Source: Streptomyces gelaticus (GTDB lineage Bacteria > Actinomycetota > Actinomycetes > Streptomycetales > Streptomycetaceae). Taken from it: 64,000 bases of DNA. Under the pieces are notes generated by a model. It made no database searches, was not told the DNA's origin, and was given only the letters and a program-made list of their open reading frames with translations. Both the position numbers and the translations under genes were made by a program. How positions within the stretch are numbered: the stretch's first letter is position 1; each line of letters starts with the position of its first letter. Of this stretch, positions 15,324-24,364 are shown piece after piece. The DNA is taken from NCBI RefSeq assembly GCF_014649535.1, contig NZ_BMTF01000011.1, positions 124,001-188,000 of the forward strand, given 5' to 3'.

Positions 15324-16583
15324 TCACGCGAGATCGGACAACAGCAGCTCCAGTTCCCTCTCCTCCTCGACACGAACACCTAGTTCGGCGATGGCCGCAG
15401 CGAGTGCCGGCTCCCAGGGGGTCTCCGTCGGGGTGCTGACGAGCGGTGACAGTGGGGGTGAGGCGCAGCGGAGCACGGCAGCGCGGTAGTCCGCGGCCGT
15501 GTAGCGCCAGGGCCGCCACGGGACGCGTCGGCGAAGGACGCCGGCGATCCGGAGCCCGCCCCAGTCGAAGTCCCCGTGGTAGTACAGGGTCGCTCCGTGG
15601 TCGTGCAGCCCCCGGAGCAGTGTGAGGGCGGCGGCGGAAGGCTGGCCTTGAAGGCAGACCAGAGGCGGGCAGGCAGGACCGAGCACGTCAGCCGCCGCCG
15701 CGAGGACGGTCGGATTCTCGCAGATCCGCACCATGGGAGCGGCGACGGCCGGAGGCTTGCGGGTGAGCTGACGAAGAGTGAGCACGCAGGGTTCGCCGTC
15801 TTCGGCCAGGCGGTCGAGGGCTGGGGTGCCGCGCAGGTTCAGGGTCAGGACGGTCGAGGACAGCTCGTCCCGCAACAGTCCCACCGAGGCCCAGGCCTCG
15901 CGTCGCCATTCGGTGCCCTGGCCATCGTGGAAACCGGTCAGCGCACGAGCCCCGGACAGGGTAATGGTGGCCAGCGGTGTGCCGTCATCGAGAGCGTGAG
16001 CCCAGCCGAGGACCCGGGCGGCGAAGGCAGGGAGCGAGACGACCGGGACGGCGGGGAGCGCGCGCAGGGCGGTACACACCCCGGTGAGCAGGCCGAACGT
16101 GACGTCTGGAGTGCGCCCCAGGCGCCGCGCCAGGCCGTCGGCGCGTATCCGGGCCGCCCACTCCGCAAGCGCAGGGACCGTAGCGACAAGCTCGTCGAGC
16201 GGCGTGTGCGCCCGCTTCCAGGCGTCCTCCTCCTCTTGGCGGGCTTGGACGAGCGATGTGACAGGCCCGGTGAGCGCCGCGACCGCGGCGGCGAGGCCAT
16301 TCGGGCTTGCGCCCGAACGGCGCAGTACAGCGTCGACCGCTTCCAGCCGTACGGTCAGGGACTTGCCGCCACCGGGGGCCCGGGCGAGAAGTCGTTCGGC
16401 CGCTGCCCGCTGGGCCGGAGTGGGATCGGCCAGGGACACGGAACCAGTCAGGGGCTGCCCGGCCACCAGTCGTCGGCGCGCCCGTTCGACGAGCCAGGAG
16501 AGGTCCGGTGTGCCGAGCAGCCGGGCGAGCCGCAGGCTGTCGACTGCTTCGGTGCCGGGCTCAGGCTCGTGGGTCAGTTCCAC
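15324..16583 (-). CDS. jetD: Wadjet type II JetD (DUF3323/DUF2399, TIGR02679-like)
   Basis: JetD is the nuclease-like subunit of Wadjet systems, which cleave plasmids after the SMC complex has extruded them. This protein has 419 residues. The C-terminal half holds the topoisomerase VI/Toprim-like catalytic signature: Glu in VRICENPTVL and the Asp-x-Asp of YYHGDFDWGGLRIAG. The N-terminus, with LGTPDLSWLVERARRRL and DPTPAQRAAAERLL, matches the family start. A GTG at 16583 was chosen. It overlaps the jetC stop by ten bases, and the frame upstream of it reads as arginine-rich nonsense. It is the last gene of the jetABCD operon. Confidence 0.86.
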   Translation of the reverse strand: MELTHEPEPGTEAVDSLRLARLLGTPDLSWLVERARRRLVAGQPLTGSVSLADPTPAQRAAAERLLARAPGGGKSLTVRLEAVDAVLRRSGASPNGLAAAVAALTGPVTSLVQARQEEEDAWKRAHTPLDELVATVPALAEWAARIRADGLARRLGRTPDVTFGLLTGVCTALRALPAVPVVSLPAFAARVLGWAHALDDGTPLATITLSGARALTGFHDGQGTEWRREAWASVGLLRDELSSTVLTLNLRGTPALDRLAEDGEPCVLTLRQLTRKPPAVAAPMVRICENPTVLAAAADVLGPACPPLVCLQGQPSAAALTLLRGLHDHGATLYYHGDFDWGGLRIAGVLRRRVPWRPWRYTAADYRAAVLRCASPPLSPLVSTPTETPWEPALAAAIAELGVRVEEERELELLLSDLA

Positions 16584-19500
16584 AGCGGCTCGGGCTCCTC
16601 TACGCCGGGCGCGTCCTGGGGCGCGTGCCGTATGGGGTCCTCGCGGCGCTGCCGTCGCGTGCCGTCCCACTCCCAGCGGGTGACGAGGACCGCCGCCACC
16701 TCGTCGATCCGGGACAGTTGGGCGATGGCGATGCCGGGCACCTGCGGGTAGCAGGACCACTCCCGTTCGCTGGTCATGACCACATCGAGGTCGAAGGCGC
16801 TCAGCAGGCCGAGGCACTTGGCGCGGGAATCGTCGTCCACGCCGGCGAACGCCTCGTCGAGGGTGACCAGGCGGGGCGCGTGCGAGCTGCCCGCACTGGC
16901 GTAGTGCGAGGAGGCGGCGGCGAACAGCGGTACAGACACGGCGAGGACGCGTTCGCCGCCGGATGCGGGGCCGGTGGCCGGTACCCAGCGCCCGTGCTGG
17001 TGGCGTTCGACGCCGAATTCGTGCCAGGAGCGGTAGTCGAGCGCGGCGGTGAGGTGCTCGAGCCAGCTGCCCGAGCCGTCGTCGGACTGCTGGCGGGCGA
17101 TCTGGGCCTGGAGGAACTCTCCCACCGCCGCGCGGTCCTCCGAAGTCCAGGCGTCCGCGGACTGGCGCAGCCTCTCGCGGGCTTGGGCCAGTCCGGACGG
17201 GGCCTTGCGCGAGGCCCGCCACACCAGCCGGAGTCTCATACCGGTGGAGGTGGGACGATCCTCCAGTTCGGTGTTCATGTTTCGCACCTGTCGTTCGGAG
17301 GCACCGATGAGTTCCTGAAGGGTGCCGGCCACCTCGGCGATCAGGTGGGTTTCGAGGATCTCGCGTTCGTGCGCGGACAGGATGCGAGTGAGCTCGCCGA
17401 CCTCCGTAGCGAGCGCGTCGACGAGTTCGGGTACGGCACGCTCGCGACCCTGGTAGACGATGTCGACGACCACGCCGTCCTCGACCATGCGGGCGGACGC
17501 GCTGTGCCCGTGCCGGGACAGGGTGTCCTGCAGGGTCTTGAGTTCCTCACTGAGTCGACGCTGGACGCGTTCCCAGGCGGCATCCGTGTCGTCAACGGAC
17601 GACAGGCCGGAGTCGATGGCGCGGGCGAACGCGATGGCCGGGGTCGCAGCCCAGTGGCCCTCGTCCGAAGCGGGGACGGTGACCTCGGACAGCGCGACCG
17701 CGACCAGACCGGTGGCCGTGAAGCGCTGGAGCGCGGCGATGGCCTCCGCACGTGCGTCGACGGCTTCGGCGAGGTCCTTCTCCAGTTGCTCGATCCGCCC
17801 CTCGGCCCGGCTCGCCTCCCGGTCCGCCTGGGCGTGACGCTGCCGGGCGTTCTTCTGGTCGGCCTCACAGATCCGCTGTGCCTCGGTGGTCTCGACGAGG
17901 CGCCGCTGGAGTTCGGCGACGGCGGCGCCGACGGTGGAGCGCAGGGTCCGGTGCCGCTCGTCGGCCGCCGCCGCCTCGCGCGCCGCCTCTTCGGCCCTCT
18001 GGGCGAGGTCTACGGCCCGCTGCTTCGCCTCGGCCGCCTCGGCACGCTCGTCGTCCACCTGCCGTGCGGCCTCCCCTTGTTCGCGCAGCGCGGGCCACAG
18101 AGCCGCCAGCGTGGCGGCGAGGGAGCCGAGGGCGTGACGCACGGCGGTGAGTCCGGCCCGATCGGCAGGCAGCCCCAGGTCAGCGGCGGCCTCGGCGAGT
18201 TCGGTGGCGGCCCGCTCGGCGTGCTCAGCCGCCTCGGTGGCCTCGGTGGCGCGCCCTTCATACCGGGCACGAGCCTTGCGTACGGTCTCGGCGGCGGCGC
18301 TCACGAGGGCGTGTGCCCTGGTGAGCGACGACTCGTCGGGGACGTCGGCGAGCTCGGCGTCGAGCGTGCGCCGACGTACCGCGATCGCCTCGGACCGAAC
18401 CGCGAGATTCTCCGATTCCTCGCGCAGGGAGGCGAGTTCGATACCGAGCATGGCAACGCGGGCCCGGCGCGCCGCCTCGCGCGCGCCCTCGCCGATGTAC
18501 GTGGCGGCGGGCTTGGCCCATGTACCGGTGAGTGCGCCGACCCGAAACCGCCCGTCGGGTGCCACCCATGTCGCGGCTTCTCCCCGGCCGTCGAGGCCGA
18601 TGGCGGCGAGCAGTCGGGTCACCGTCACCTCGTCCACAGCGGCGGCCTGTCGATCGCCGTGGTCCAGGGCCGGGCACAGCACGTCTGTCAACGAAGGGCC
18701 GCTCACCGGCCTGTTCGATGGGGAGAACAGGACGTCGTGTCCGTCCACCGCGAGGGCGGAGCCGTCTGGCAGCACCCAGGCGTCGAGGAGGCCGGAGGCT
18801 TCGAGCGCCGCTTCGAGCCCGGCACGGTCAGCTTCAGGTAGTTCGTCACGGAAGTCGACCAGGCGCCAGAGCGGCGCGCCCGGCAGCGTTTCGCGCAGGC
18901 CGGGGGTGCGCGTCGCCGGGGGCTGGGGTTCGCGTCCGGTGCCGGCTTCCAGTGCGGCGAGCTCGCGACGGGTCTCGGCGGTACGCTCTGCCAGCTCCGT
19001 GGTCTCGCGGGCGGCCTCGGCCGCCTGGTCGGCGAGGTCCGCCGAGCGGGCGGTGTGTGCCCGGGTGGCACCGACCCGCACCGGGTAGGGACCGTCGAGG
19101 TGACGGGTCCACTCCTGGAGGTCGTCCAGGAGGCCCGTCTCGTCGGAGTAGGCCAGCTCCTTCCAGGCGCGGGCGCGCTCGCGCACGTCGTCCAGGAGGG
19201 CCCGGCCTGCCCGCGCCGCATTCTCCTCCGTCTCGCCGTGCGTCTCGGCGGCCAGTGCGAGGTCGGTCTCCGCCTCGTCGAGACGGCCCGACGCCCGACG
19301 GTACGCGTCGGCGGCCCGCTCGGACGCTGCGAGGCGGCCCTCGACGTGGGCGAGCGCCCGCTGGGTACGGGACGCGGCGTCCTCGACGGCGCGCTGCGAT
19401 TCGGGCTCGGGCAGCATGACGTCCGCCGGCAGGACGACGTGCGCGGCGGCTGCCTGCTCCCGCGCGTGGGTGTACGTCACTTCGGCCCGGCCCCGTGCGG

Positions 19501-20689
19501 CGCGCAGCCGGTTGTCCGCGGTGCCGAGCCGCCCGAGCGCCTTGGTGTGGAGGGCGTCCGCCTGCTCCAGGTCCCCCCGCGCCCGGTCGGCCTCCTGCGT
19601 CGTTCGCAGCACGGCCTGCGCGGCGTGCTCCAGCTCTCGGGCGTCGCGCATCTCGGGCGCCGCGCGCAGCGCTTTCTCCTGGGCCCGCAAGCGTTCGCTG
19701 GTCTCAGCCAGGGAGCCGATCTCCTCTTCGGCCGCCGCTCGCTTCTCCTCGGCGCGGTTTCGACGCTCATGGTCCTCGGCCAGATCTCGCTGCACGCGCT
19801 CGTAGCGGGAGTGCTCGGTGCGCGGAAGCCTGGCGCGGCGCCGGGTGGCGATCTGGGCGTACCGCCTGTAGTGCTCCAGGAAGGCGGAGGCGGCTCGCTC
19901 GGCGGCGGACGCGGCGGCCAGCTCGTCCTTCTCCTCGTCCAGGGAGCGGAACGCCTCGGCCACGTCGGCGATGACGGCCTGGTCCACGGGCGGCAGCGCC
20001 TCGGTGAGGGCGCGCGAGAGAGCGGCTTCGTTGGGCCGCTTGGAGAGCTGGGGCTGGCGCAGTTGGATGAGCAGGTCGACGAGGGCGGCGTACCGCTGCT
20101 CACCGAGGCCGAAGAGTGCTTCGTCGACTGCCCTGCGGTACACCTTGGCCTGGTCGTACACCATGCCGTGCCCGGCAACGGCTTCGGCAAGGCGGTCCCG
20201 GGACAGGGCTGTGCCGGTGGCATCGAGCAGCCGGAAGGTCTCCTCCTTGCGTCCGGTGGACCCGTGGTCGACGCGCTGGCGGGTGACGGCGTACCAGTGC
20301 CGGGCGATGCCCCGCCCGCTGACGGCCTTGAGCCCGCACAGCAGCGTACGGAAGTGCTGCTCGCCGGTCGTGTCGTCGAGCCTGCCGAACTCGATCCAGG
20401 TGTAGCCGAGCCGTTCGGAGTGCGGGTGCTCGCCGCCGAGGAGCAGGTTCCACTCCATCCGCTTGCCCGGGTCGCCGTCGGGTTCGACCCGGCGCGGGCT
20501 GAGGTCGCCGTCGAGCAGAAACGGCAGGGTCAGGGCGAGCACCTTGGATTTGCCGGTGCCGTTGTTGCCGCGCAGCAGCAGGCGCCCGTCCCGGAAGTGG
20601 AACTCCTCCACGTCGTAGTGGAACAGGTCGACGAGCCCGATGCGCAGGGGTTGCCAGCGGGAACGCCGCGGGGTGGGGAGGCGGGTCAC
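16574..20689 (-). CDS. jetC: Wadjet type II JetC, SMC-like ATPase (TIGR02680-like)
   Basis: This 1371-residue SMC/MukB-like ATPase is the loop-extruding motor of the system. The N-terminal Walker A is RGNNGTGKSKV (Gly41-Ser48). Two long coiled-coil stretches (about 270-520 and 830-1010, rich in Ala, Glu and Arg) flank a hinge-like central domain around residues 590-780. The C-terminal head carries the signature SGGERVLAVSVPLF (from 1243) and Walker B LVTLDEAFAGVDD (Asp and Glu at 1278-1279). Its start overlaps the jetB stop (ATGA), and it reads on into jetD. Confidence 0.92.
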   Translation of the reverse strand: MTRLPTPRRSRWQPLRIGLVDLFHYDVEEFHFRDGRLLLRGNNGTGKSKVLALTLPFLLDGDLSPRRVEPDGDPGKRMEWNLLLGGEHPHSERLGYTWIEFGRLDDTTGEQHFRTLLCGLKAVSGRGIARHWYAVTRQRVDHGSTGRKEETFRLLDATGTALSRDRLAEAVAGHGMVYDQAKVYRRAVDEALFGLGEQRYAALVDLLIQLRQPQLSKRPNEAALSRALTEALPPVDQAVIADVAEAFRSLDEEKDELAAASAAERAASAFLEHYRRYAQIATRRRARLPRTEHSRYERVQRDLAEDHERRNRAEEKRAAAEEEIGSLAETSERLRAQEKALRAAPEMRDARELEHAAQAVLRTTQEADRARGDLEQADALHTKALGRLGTADNRLRAARGRAEVTYTHAREQAAAAHVVLPADVMLPEPESQRAVEDAASRTQRALAHVEGRLAASERAADAYRRASGRLDEAETDLALAAETHGETEENAARAGRALLDDVRERARAWKELAYSDETGLLDDLQEWTRHLDGPYPVRVGATRAHTARSADLADQAAEAARETTELAERTAETRRELAALEAGTGREPQPPATRTPGLRETLPGAPLWRLVDFRDELPEADRAGLEAALEASGLLDAWVLPDGSALAVDGHDVLFSPSNRPVSGPSLTDVLCPALDHGDRQAAAVDEVTVTRLLAAIGLDGRGEAATWVAPDGRFRVGALTGTWAKPAATYIGEGAREAARRARVAMLGIELASLREESENLAVRSEAIAVRRRTLDAELADVPDESSLTRAHALVSAAAETVRKARARYEGRATEATEAAEHAERAATELAEAAADLGLPADRAGLTAVRHALGSLAATLAALWPALREQGEAARQVDDERAEAAEAKQRAVDLAQRAEEAAREAAAADERHRTLRSTVGAAVAELQRRLVETTEAQRICEADQKNARQRHAQADREASRAEGRIEQLEKDLAEAVDARAEAIAALQRFTATGLVAVALSEVTVPASDEGHWAATPAIAFARAIDSGLSSVDDTDAAWERVQRRLSEELKTLQDTLSRHGHSASARMVEDGVVVDIVYQGRERAVPELVDALATEVGELTRILSAHEREILETHLIAEVAGTLQELIGASERQVRNMNTELEDRPTSTGMRLRLVWRASRKAPSGLAQARERLRQSADAWTSEDRAAVGEFLQAQIARQQSDDGSGSWLEHLTAALDYRSWHEFGVERHQHGRWVPATGPASGGERVLAVSVPLFAAASSHYASAGSSHAPRLVTLDEAFAGVDDDSRAKCLGLLSAFDLDVVMTSEREWSCYPQVPGIAIAQLSRIDEVAAVLVTRWEWDGTRRQRREDPIRHAPQDAPGVEEPEPLWN

Positions 20690-21918
20690 GAGGTGGCCTT
20701 TCGCTGCGGAGGCACGGGGGCGGAGCCGGGTTCGCGGATGACGGTCTCGCCGACCGCGTACCGGGCGAGGGCGGGTCGCACCACGACCGTGTACGGAGTA
20801 CGGGAGACCAGGCCGAGCGCGGTGAGCCGGGTGACGGCCTGTTCGACGAGCTCGGTCTCCATGCCTGGCTCCCGGGCGGACTTCGACCAGAAGCCGCCGT
20901 GCTGGGAGGCGAGTTCACGGACTCGGAGGGCAAGCTCGTCGAGATGGACGGGGCCGTCGGCGGCGGCCAGGTGTTCGGCGAGCAGCAGGGTGACGTGGCC
21001 GTGGGTGCCCTGTTCGGGCATGCGGAGATCGGTGAGGTCGTCTTCAGGGTCGACCATGGCGATCCCCTCGGCCCGCACCTCGGCGACCAGTCCGGTCAGC
21101 TCGGTGATCCGGGCGGTGAGGAAGCCGCGCTGCCGGGTGAGGTAGCCGAGTTCGGCATCGGTCAGGTCGTCGTAGTAGAGCACCGGGTCGTCGAGCAGCC
21201 TGCGGGTGAGTGAGCGGCGCATGGCGCGGAAGCGCAGTTCGTCGCTGTCCAGGGCGGTTTCGGCGACGAGTTCGGTGAGGCGGTCGTCGAAGTTTTCCAC
21301 GTGGACGGTGGAGGGACCGCGGCGGGAGGCCAGAAGTCCGGCGAGGACTCGGCGTTCGACGTCGTACAGGACGTCGCCCGCCCCGCTGACGTAAGCTTCC
21401 TCCTCACCCGCGACCCGCCGCAGCACACCGAGGTCGAGCAGTAACCGTACGACGGCGGCGAGGTCGAGGCGCTCGTCACGACGATCCAGGGCGAACTCGA
21501 TCCCCTTCGCGGCGAGTCGGGGATCGGCGGCGTCGAGGACGATCTGGTCGGCGAGGCGCCCGAGGGCGATCTGGGCCTCGCCGCGTTCGAGGGCGGCGAG
21601 CGCGAGACAGAGCAGAACGTAGCGGCGGCGGGTGAAGGGGGCGGCACCGCGGGTCGTGTCCCGCGCGGGGTGGGTGGGGTCGGTGAGGACACCGGGACTC
21701 TTGCGCAGCCGGGCGGCTTCGGTGTCCACCTGGAGTGCCCAGCCGGTGTTGCGGTCGAACCACTCCCGTAGTTCCGGTGCGTGCCGGCGGGCGAGGCGGA
21801 ACTCGTCGGCGTACCGGCCGCGCGCGAGCAGAAGTGGCTGCTTGAGCAGGGCGCGGGCCGCCTTGCGCAGTTCGGCGGCGTGCTGGCCGTCCAGCACCTC
21901 GGCGAGTGGTGTGGTCAT
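20686..21918 (-). CDS. jetB: Wadjet type II JetB (DUF2398, TIGR02678-like)
   Basis: JetB corresponds to the MukE-like kite subunit that binds the SMC heads together with JetA. The protein has 410 residues and the typical family opening: ARALLKQPLLLARGRYADEF, then HAPELREWFDRNTGWALQVD and ARLRKSPG. A winged-helix-like C-terminal part follows (ITELTGLVAEVRAEGIAMVD). The ATG at 21918 overlaps the jetA stop, and the stop overlaps the jetC start, each by four bases, so the operon is translationally coupled. Confidence 0.88.
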   Translation of the reverse strand: MTTPLAEVLDGQHAAELRKAARALLKQPLLLARGRYADEFRLARRHAPELREWFDRNTGWALQVDTEAARLRKSPGVLTDPTHPARDTTRGAAPFTRRRYVLLCLALAALERGEAQIALGRLADQIVLDAADPRLAAKGIEFALDRRDERLDLAAVVRLLLDLGVLRRVAGEEEAYVSGAGDVLYDVERRVLAGLLASRRGPSTVHVENFDDRLTELVAETALDSDELRFRAMRRSLTRRLLDDPVLYYDDLTDAELGYLTRQRGFLTARITELTGLVAEVRAEGIAMVDPEDDLTDLRMPEQGTHGHVTLLLAEHLAAADGPVHLDELALRVRELASQHGGFWSKSAREPGMETELVEQAVTRLTALGLVSRTPYTVVVRPALARYAVGETVIREPGSAPVPPQRKATS

Positions 21919-23525
21919 CGGCCGGGTTCTCCGTCCGTCAGGCCGTCTCCGCCCGTCAGACCGTCTCCCTCCATGAGGTCGACGATCTCGATGAGGTGGT
22001 CCGGGCCGCTGAAGACTCCGCCGGGGGTACGAACCTCGGCGGTCGTGCCGTCGGCGAGTGCGGTGAGTTTGATCTCCATGGAGCCGTCATTGCTGGTGGC
22101 CGTGGTGTGCCGCATGCCGGGCCGCCACGTGGCCAGGGCGTCCCCGAGCAGCTGGAGGAACAGCCCGAAAGAGGCAGGGTCGAGCTCGCCGAGACCGGAC
22201 AGGCGCGTGACGCCATGGGTGACGAGCCGGGCACGGGCGGCGGCCGTTTCGGCGGCCTGCTTGACCGCAGTCTCGGCGAGCAGGCGCCGCCGCTCCTCCC
22301 GGTCCTCGACCTTGCGGGGCTTGCCACGCCGCTCGTAACTGCCGGTGCGGCGCAGTTGTGGGCTGATGCGCAACGGGTCGGCATCGGCCCACGGGGTGGC
22401 GGCCGGGACGGGCCGCGCCGCGCGGGCGGCGAGGGTGTCGGCGTCGACGGTGAGGTGCCGGGCCGGATAGAGGCCGAAGGCGGCCCGCCACAGCCGGTGC
22501 CGGCTGTCGTCGTCGGGCGCCTCGGCGAACCAGCACGCGAGCGTACGAAAGTCGGCCGACCGGTCGGAGCGGCCGGCTCGGCGCTCGTTCAGCGCTCGTA
22601 CGACGGCCAGGAGCTGGGGAATCGCACCGAGTGCCCGGCCGCGCAGGAGTCTGGCCTGCGACTCGCGCCCGTCCCTGCTGATGAACCACGCGCCGAGCCC
22701 CGACCAGCGGGCGGCCCACCGCTCGTACACCTCCTGCTCCGCGTCCGGGGCCTCCTCCGGCGAAGCGTCGGTGGCCTCCCGCCCCGCAGCTGCCCGAAGC
22801 AGGGGCTCCACCCTCCCGTCCTCCTCCAGCTCCAGGATCAGCCGCGCGATCCGCCCGCCGAGCGTGATCAGATCCTGGATGAACCGCTCCAGGTACTGGA
22901 TGAGCCGGTCTTTGTACGCGAGGAAGACCTCCTCCTCGACGTCGTGCAGGTCGATGGTCCGCTGGAGCGATCCCATGAAGGCCCGGGCATTGTCGGCGAG
23001 CGCGGCGAACCGGCTGGCCAGCGTGTCGAGCGCCAGATGAGTCTTGGCCGGATCCGGCTCCTCCTCGGCGGCCAGGACGAGAAGGGCCCGCAACTGAGTG
23101 ACGATGTCGTGCAGGGCCACAGCCTGGAGGGCGCCGCGGCGCCCGAGCGCCTCGTCGTAGGCGGACAGCGCCTCCTCGGCGGCCTCTCCCTCCCGGGTGA
23201 GCTGGTAGATGAATCGCTTTCGGTAGAAGTCTTCGACTGCGGTCACGCGGGCGGTGTCGGGGTCCGCCCGCAGGTTGCCCCAGCCGACGAGCTTGTCGAG
23301 CGCGCCGGCGACGGCGTCCAGCTCGGCGGGACGGATGTCCGCCGGCAGCGCGGTGTGCACGTCCTCGGGCCGCAAGTGGACCGCGAACCGTTCCTTGGCC
23401 ATCAGGAACGCCCGCATCACGTGGCGGTAGAGCGGGGTGTTCGGCACGGTGAGGTGAGCGAAGGGGCCAAAGCCCGACGGCTCGGGAAGCGGGCCGGTGG
23501 AAGCGTTGGGGGCGGTGACGGTCAT
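21915..23525 (-). CDS. jetA: Wadjet type II JetA (DUF2397, TIGR02677-like)
   Basis: JetA is the MukF-like kleisin that bridges the SMC heads. This 536-residue protein opens with a winged-helix-like region (HLTVPNTPLYRHVMRAFLMA, then RPEDVHTALP and VGWGNLRADPDTARVTAVED). Helical segments including SLQRTIDLHDVEEEVFLAYK follow, and then the basic C-terminal part RLRISPQ/RTGSYERRGKPRKV. It is the first gene of the operon. The jetABCD promoter must lie in the 124 bases up to 23649, which contain no recognisable consensus. Confidence 0.88.
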   Translation of the reverse strand: MTVTAPNASTGPLPEPSGFGPFAHLTVPNTPLYRHVMRAFLMAKERFAVHLRPEDVHTALPADIRPAELDAVAGALDKLVGWGNLRADPDTARVTAVEDFYRKRFIYQLTREGEAAEEALSAYDEALGRRGALQAVALHDIVTQLRALLVLAAEEEPDPAKTHLALDTLASRFAALADNARAFMGSLQRTIDLHDVEEEVFLAYKDRLIQYLERFIQDLITLGGRIARLILELEEDGRVEPLLRAAAGREATDASPEEAPDAEQEVYERWAARWSGLGAWFISRDGRESQARLLRGRALGAIPQLLAVVRALNERRAGRSDRSADFRTLACWFAEAPDDDSRHRLWRAAFGLYPARHLTVDADTLAARAARPVPAATPWADADPLRISPQLRRTGSYERRGKPRKVEDREERRRLLAETAVKQAAETAAARARLVTHGVTRLSGLGELDPASFGLFLQLLGDALATWRPGMRHTTATSNDGSMEIKLTALADGTTAEVRTPGGVFSGPDHLIEIVDLMEGDGLTGGDGLTDGEPGR

Positions 23526-23649
23526 CGCCCGCCATTATCCCTGGGGCGCGGCGACCGCGGAGGGAGACCGAAGTACCCAGCTGATTCACGCCGCCCTGAT
23601 CGGCTCGGAAGGGCAGGGCGAAGCCTGAGCTCGCGGAAACTGTTCTCGA

Positions 23650-24090
23650 TCACCACTGGCTGTATCCGGCCAGGGCAGGGGCGGTCTGACCCGAACCCGG
23701 CCCTATGTCGGACACCGCCGATACCCTTGGCCCGTACGCACGCGACCATCGCACGGCCTTCGGTAGATCTTCGAGGTGGGAACCAGAGTGAGCATGCCGC
23801 GCGCGGATCGCCTCGATCAGCTCACGAGCAACACCCCTGCCTCGATGCTCCTCGGCCACACACAAATGAGCCAGACGAACATACGGACTCCGCTCAGGCA
23901 GCCCGAAGAGCGCGTAACCGACGACCTCCTCGTCATCCACAGCCACCAGCAGGCCGCCGTCCTCGGCGTGCTTACGGTAGGCAGGCGGTGTGAGCAGACC
24001 GAGATACTTCGTGTATCGGTCGCCCACAGCGACAACCGCGTCCAGCAGCTCCAACTGTTCCGCAGACACCGGCAGCACTCTGATCGCCAT
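23650..24090 (-). pseudogene. GNAT acetyltransferase with an abnormal, probably truncated C-terminus
   Basis: Residues 1-100 form a normal GNAT beginning, including the acetyl-CoA loop motif EEHRGRGVARELIEAI. After RARHAHSG the sequence changes abruptly to SHLEDLPKAVRWSRAYG. The expected last strands of the fold, usually containing a conserved KCRRD-type stretch and a GF motif in this group, are absent in all frames down to jetA. The 146-residue frame is therefore probably a 3'-truncated gene. The break at about 23790 lies just upstream of the Wadjet promoter. It could still be expressed, but acetyltransferase activity is doubtful. Confidence 0.6.
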
Positions 24091-24364
24091 GTTCCCCCTC
24101 CGGTTCCCTCAACCGACAATGCCCCAGGACGGCATACTGCCCAACAGCGTCAGTGCCGAGCCACCGATTGATCAAAACCGGCTAACTGGCGGGAACTCGC
24201 CAGACAGCCCGCAGTGACTCCTGTGACCGCAAATCCGATCAACCATCCGGCCCCTCTGGGCCAGTACACATTCCGGCGGTCACTCATGGGCAGAATCCGC
24301 GAGCTGGTTGATCAAGACCGATCTTCTCCACAGCCGCGTGGACGCCGCTTCTACGCTTGCCGTC

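Noticed and set aside
18147..19088. Serine/arginine-rich plus-strand open frame opposite jetC
   Set aside because: The composition is typical of reversed coiled-coil codons, and the jetC reading is unambiguous.
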